Source of the DNA: Gammaproteobacteria bacterium
Lineage (GTDB): Bacteria; Pseudomonadota; Gammaproteobacteria; Steroidobacterales; Steroidobacteraceae
Length of the DNA: 9,624 bases
Direction of reading: 5' to 3'
NCBI GenBank assembly: GCA_028293725.1
Contig: JAQGOE010000274.1
Span: forward strand, 1 to 9,624
Below are positions 6,269 through 9,624 of the stretch, piece after piece. Numbering within the stretch: the stretch's first letter is position 1; every line of letters begins with the position of its first letter. The translations under genes and the position numbers were made by a program. The notes beneath the pieces are model-generated. The model ran no database searches. It had not been told where the DNA came from and saw nothing but the letters and a program-made list of their open reading frames with translations.

Positions 6269-7000
6269 ATGCCTGAGACGATCCAGCCCCATATCCTGGT
6301 TGTGGACGACGACCCGCATATCCGTAGTCTGTTGGAAGAGTACTTTGCGGAGAACGCGCTGCGCGTCAGCGTGGCCGCCAGCGGTGGGGAGATGTCGCAG
6401 GTTCTGACGGATGAGGCGATCGACCTCGTCATCCTCGACCTGCGGCTTGCCGGGGAGGACGGTATGGCGATCGCCCGAACGTTGCGTGGTAGTTCGGCGA
6501 TCCCGATCATCATGCTCACCGGCGTACGCGACGAAGCCGACCGCGTCATGGGACTCGAGCTGGGCGCTGACGACTATCTGACCAAGCCTTTCAGCCCCCG
6601 CGAGCTGTTGGCGCGTATTCGCACCGTGTTGCGGCGGACCAAGAGCTCCGCGCTCGCGCACGCTAGGGAGCGTGAGATACGCGCCTACCGGTTCGCCGAT
6701 TTCGAGCTCAATCTACGCACGCGGCGCCTCAAACGACGCGAGGGTCCCCACATCGAATTGACCAACCGCGAGTTCAACCTGCTCGCCGCGCTACTCGCCG
6801 CCCCGGAGCGGATCCTCTCGCGAGATCAACTCCTGGAGGCGAGCCGCGTATACGACAACGAGGTCTACGACCGCGCGATCGATGTCCAGGTGCTGCGACT
6901 ACGGCGAAAGATCGAGTCGGATCCCACTCAACCTCGCTTCATTGTCACTGAGCGAGGGGTCGGCTACATCTTCAGATCTCCGGTCGAAATCCTATATTGA
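6269..7000 (+). CDS. OmpR/PhoB-type response regulator
   Basis: This is a 243-residue two-domain transcription factor. The receiver spans about 8-122 and has the full active site: Asp13-Asp14 (VVDDDP), phospho-acceptor Asp57 (VILDLRL), Thr84 (MLTG) and Lys106 (TKPF). The C-terminal winged-helix DNA-binding domain spans about 138-238, with the typical LTNREFNLLAALL, DRAIDVQVLRLRRKIE and ERGVGYIF motifs. It is probably the phosphorylated output of the kinase upstream, of the converging kinase, or of both. GGAGG at 6255-6259 lies nine bases before the ATG. The 54-base gap from the kinase shows no clear hairpin. Its last 9 bases overlap the end of the second kinase gene on the opposite strand. 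The family is certain; the target genes are unknown. Confidence 0.95.
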   Translation: MPETIQPHILVVDDDPHIRSLLEEYFAENALRVSVAASGGEMSQVLTDEAIDLVILDLRLAGEDGMAIARTLRGSSAIPIIMLTGVRDEADRVMGLELGADDYLTKPFSPRELLARIRTVLRRTKSSALAHAREREIRAYRFADFELNLRTRRLKRREGPHIELTNREFNLLAALLAAPERILSRDQLLEASRVYDNEVYDRAIDVQVLRLRRKIESDPTQPRFIVTERGVGYIFRSPVEILY

Positions 7001-9562
7001 GCCTCGGCCGGCCGGAACCAGCTTTTCGAGCTGCTGGGCCAACTGCTCGCCCATTTCACCCACGGTGTGGGGTTTCCAGATCACCTCACGAATGCCGATG
7101 GCCCGTGCGCATTCGACATCCTCGGGGCGGACGTAGCCTGTGGCCAGCAGAACGGGAATGTCGGGGCGGATCGAAAGAATGGCTTTGGCAACGTCCATCC
7201 CACTCGCTCCAGGCATGGACAGGTCGGTCAATATCAGGTCGAAGTCACCGGGCGCCGCCTCGAATGCCGCAAGCGCCTGGGCCGAGTCCGTGAAGCCCGA
7301 GACGCGGTAGCCCATTCGCTCGAGCATGCGCCCGGCGAGGAGCACGAGGGATTCCTCGTCATCGATGTAAAGAATCCGCTCGCCGCGGCCCTTTCGGGGC
7401 GCCTTTGGCGCACCAGGGACCGGTGCCGCCTGGGCCGCCGTCGCCGGAAAGTAGAGGTGGAACCGGGTGCCCTTGCCGGGCTCGCTGTACACGCTGATCG
7501 CTGCGTCGTGGTTCTTCAGAATGCCGCGGACCACTGACAGTCCGAGTCCCGTCCCGGACTGAGGCGGCTTCGTTGTGAAGAAGGGCTCGAAAATGCGCTC
7601 CAGGATGTCTTTGGGAATGCCGCTGCCGCTGTCACTGAACCGAAGCCGGACGTACCGGCCTTCATGCAGGTCGGGCGAAGTCTGAGCGAGGGCAGCATCA
7701 ACCTGGATATCATCCAGTTGGATCTCGATCACTCCCGCGCCGGGGGCGATGGCCTGCGCGGAGTTGATTCCGAGATTGGTGATGATCTGGTGAACCTGGT
7801 TACGATCGATGAGCGCCGACGGCAGGCTATCCGCCATCTGGGTCCGGATGTCCACCTGCGCTGGGATTGTGGCGCGGAGCAGCTTCACCGCCTCCTCGAC
7901 GACGTCCCCCAACTGCATGACCGCCCGCTCCGCCTGGTGTTGGCGACCGAACGTCAGAATCTGTCGCACGAGGGCGGCGGCACGGTCACAGGCGTTAGCC
8001 ATATCGACGAGGAAGGGCATCAGGAGATGGTCTGCCGGGATTTCCGCGCGGATGGCGGCGAGATTTCCACGCAACACCGCAAGGATATTGTTGAAATCGT
8101 GCGCAATACCGCCCGCCAGCGTACCCAACGCATCGAGTTTCTGGGCGTCGCGGACCCGTTGCTCGAGCAGCCGCTCTTCCGTGACGTCCCGTACGACGCC
8201 GAGGAACCGGATTCCTCGGCCTTCATCGTCATACAGGTAGCGACCGTTTGAGGATACCCAGCGCACGGCGCCGTCGTCGACGCGTTCGATACGGTGCTCG
8301 AGCTGAAAAGGCAGGCGCTCGCGGTTAGCTCGCCGGAGCGCGTCCGCCACCTGCTTCCACTCCTCATCCGGTGCGCCGAGATGGAGCATCCCATCAGTCA
8401 CCGGGGTGCGTATCGGATAGCCGGTGATGGCGTAAAGCCGTTCGTTCCAGACCGTTCGCCCGGTGACCAGATCGTGATCTAGCGCTCCCAGCTGCGCGCC
8501 TTCCAGCGCAAGTCGCAGGCGCTCTTCGCTCGCCTCCAAAGCACGTTGTGCGGCTCGAGTCTGCGACGCGTCCTTAAAGACCATCACGACCCCAACGATC
8601 TGGCCGCCTTCGCCCCGGATCGGAGCTCCGCTGTCCTCGATGGGGCAGTCAGACCCATCGCGACGCACCAGCAGGGTGTGGTTTGCCAGACTGACAACGT
8701 GGCCTTCGCGCAGGACGCGTGTTACCGGATTTTCGGCCGGGGAGCGGTCCGATTCCCTGACGATGCGAAACACTTCCTCGAGCGGCCGGCCGCGCGCGTC
8801 CTGTTGGGACCAACCGGTCAGCGCCGCGGCCACGGGGTTGAGAAAGCGCACGGCGCCGCTCGCGTCGGTCGCAATGACCCCATCGCCAATGCTGGTCAAG
8901 GTGGTGGCCAACCATTCCTCGCTGCGACGAATCCTGAAAGCAGCGCGCCGATCGATTCCGAGCGAGAGGAGTACGAGACAAGCGGCGACTACGGATAAGC
9001 CCACTGCGGAGATCAGTGCGGTCAAGCGTGCGCTGGAGGCCTGATCGAGCCGCTGCGTGAGCAGCGCATCCTCCTGCGACTGCATGAGGGCGACCTGGGC
9101 ATTCACCGCGCGAGCGAGACGCGCTCCCTCGGTGGCGCTCGCCGGTCCCCGTGGGAGTTGAAAGGTACCGTCACGTATCGATTGCACGGCCCGGTCCAGA
9201 GCGTCGACCCGGGCTCGCGCCAGGTGCTCGAGCTCGCGCACCCGCGCCAACTGAGTTGGATTGTCAGCGACGAGCCCCATCAGGGAACGTAGGTCGGCCT
9301 CGAGGCGTTGCCGCGCCTCGAGGGAGGGGCGAAAGATCTCCTCATCCCGGGTAATGACGAAGCCGCGGGTGGCGGACTCCACGGTCTGGAGGTTTGCAAG
9401 GACGCCTTGCAGTGTGAAGCGAACTTGTTCGGTGTGGTGGACCCACCCCGTCGCCGCATTGAGCAATTCGATCCGGGCGAAGGTGATCCAGCCTGCGATG
9501 CCAATGGCCACGACAGCGATCGATCCCACCCAAATGCCGGGCCCGATCCTGCGCCTTGGCAC
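6992..9562 (-). CDS. membrane hybrid histidine kinase (CHASE3, two PAS, HisKA, HATPase, receiver)
   Basis: This is an 856-residue inner-membrane sensor kinase. In order it shows: membrane segment 1 at about 11-30; a helical periplasmic CHASE3-type sensor at about 36-175 (containing VESATRGFVITRDEE); membrane segment 2 at about 181-203; PAS 1 at about 215-335 (TSIGDGVIATD); PAS 2 at about 345-466; HisKA with His488 in GGIAHDFNN; a HATPase domain with N-box Asn596 and Asn600, DSGSGIP at 644-650, FEPFFTTK and GTGLGLS; and a receiver at about 728-845 with Asp780 (LTDLSMP) and Lys830-Pro831. No HPt domain is present. The start is GTG, fixed by a strong GGAGG seven bases upstream. The catalytic half is built like that of the other kinase in the window, but the sensor differs, so the two probably report different signals. 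It converges on the OmpR-type regulator gene, suggesting a shared or competing partner. Confidence 0.95.
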   Translation of the reverse strand: MPRRRIGPGIWVGSIAVVAIGIAGWITFARIELLNAATGWVHHTEQVRFTLQGVLANLQTVESATRGFVITRDEEIFRPSLEARQRLEADLRSLMGLVADNPTQLARVRELEHLARARVDALDRAVQSIRDGTFQLPRGPASATEGARLARAVNAQVALMQSQEDALLTQRLDQASSARLTALISAVGLSVVAACLVLLSLGIDRRAAFRIRRSEEWLATTLTSIGDGVIATDASGAVRFLNPVAAALTGWSQQDARGRPLEEVFRIVRESDRSPAENPVTRVLREGHVVSLANHTLLVRRDGSDCPIEDSGAPIRGEGGQIVGVVMVFKDASQTRAAQRALEASEERLRLALEGAQLGALDHDLVTGRTVWNERLYAITGYPIRTPVTDGMLHLGAPDEEWKQVADALRRANRERLPFQLEHRIERVDDGAVRWVSSNGRYLYDDEGRGIRFLGVVRDVTEERLLEQRVRDAQKLDALGTLAGGIAHDFNNILAVLRGNLAAIRAEIPADHLLMPFLVDMANACDRAAALVRQILTFGRQHQAERAVMQLGDVVEEAVKLLRATIPAQVDIRTQMADSLPSALIDRNQVHQIITNLGINSAQAIAPGAGVIEIQLDDIQVDAALAQTSPDLHEGRYVRLRFSDSGSGIPKDILERIFEPFFTTKPPQSGTGLGLSVVRGILKNHDAAISVYSEPGKGTRFHLYFPATAAQAAPVPGAPKAPRKGRGERILYIDDEESLVLLAGRMLERMGYRVSGFTDSAQALAAFEAAPGDFDLILTDLSMPGASGMDVAKAILSIRPDIPVLLATGYVRPEDVECARAIGIREVIWKPHTVGEMGEQLAQQLEKLVPAGRGSI

Positions 9563-9569
9563 TGCCTCA

Positions 9570-9574
9570 CCTCC
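9570..9574 (-). promoter_or_regulatory. ribosome binding site of the CHASE3 kinase
   Basis: On the minus strand GGAGG lies seven bases before the GTG at 9562-9560, the ideal spacing. This decides the GTG start, which also gives a short basic N-terminus followed by the first membrane helix. Confidence 0.75.
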
Positions 9575-9596
9575 GTCTTACTTCTCGTCCCCGCCA

Positions 9597-9612
9597 GCGC
9601 TGAGCTTAGCGC
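9597..9612. promoter_or_regulatory. imperfect inverted repeat upstream of the CHASE3 kinase
   Basis: GCGCTGAGCTTAGCGC is symmetric except for one base pair either side of the AGCT centre. It lies 34 bases upstream of the kinase start and could be an operator or part of the 5' leader. Nothing else is readable in the 62 bases to the window edge, and no clear promoter hexamers are seen there. Confidence 0.3.
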
Positions 9613-9624
9613 AACCGCGCGTTT

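Noticed and set aside
7664..8251. Open reading frame of 195 codons on the plus strand inside the CHASE3 kinase
   Set aside because: It is antisense to the HATPase, HisKA and PAS regions, which are strongly supported. Its product has no domain signature.

Overview
The window comes from a GC-rich bacterium. The gene types (AcoR-like AraC regulator, large membrane hybrid histidine kinases, OmpR-type response regulator) and the codon use fit a soil or environmental proteobacterium (Pseudomonadota). I cannot fix the genus from sequence alone. There is no rRNA, tRNA, CRISPR array, insertion sequence or phage gene. Coding density is high except for one intergenic region of about 490 bases.

Layout. 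(1) Positions 1-2583, all on the minus strand, hold a probable regulator-first cassette read right to left: an AraC-type regulator with an AcoR-like N-terminal half (2583-1336), an HD-domain protein of the cyanamide-hydratase type (1267-626), and an aldo/keto reductase that runs off the left edge (584-1). (2) Positions 2584-3073 form a divergent intergenic region with three copies of a palindrome, ATTTCAnnTGAAAT, and a strong plus-strand intrinsic terminator that has no recognisable gene in front of it. (3) Positions 3074-7000 on the plus strand form a signalling cluster: a 43-residue exported or membrane-anchored peptide, a stand-alone receiver domain that has lost its phospho-acceptor aspartate, a membrane hybrid histidine kinase with a periplasmic Cache-type sensor, and an OmpR/PhoB-type response regulator. 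A perfect 12-bp hairpin separates the peptide gene from the receiver gene. (4) Positions 9562-6992 on the minus strand hold a second hybrid kinase with a CHASE3 sensor. It converges on the response regulator and overlaps its 3' end by 9 bases.

How the parts may work together. Two membrane kinases with different periplasmic sensors (Cache and CHASE3) flank one DNA-binding response regulator. Both end in their own receiver domain and no HPt module is present, so signal flow is either direct or needs an HPt protein from elsewhere. The pseudo-receiver could act as a non-phosphorylatable docking or decoy partner. The repeated palindromes sit where they could control both the metabolic cassette and the signalling cluster. 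The points most worth a second look are the triple palindrome, the orphan terminator (possible small RNA), the pseudo-receiver and the small peptide gene.
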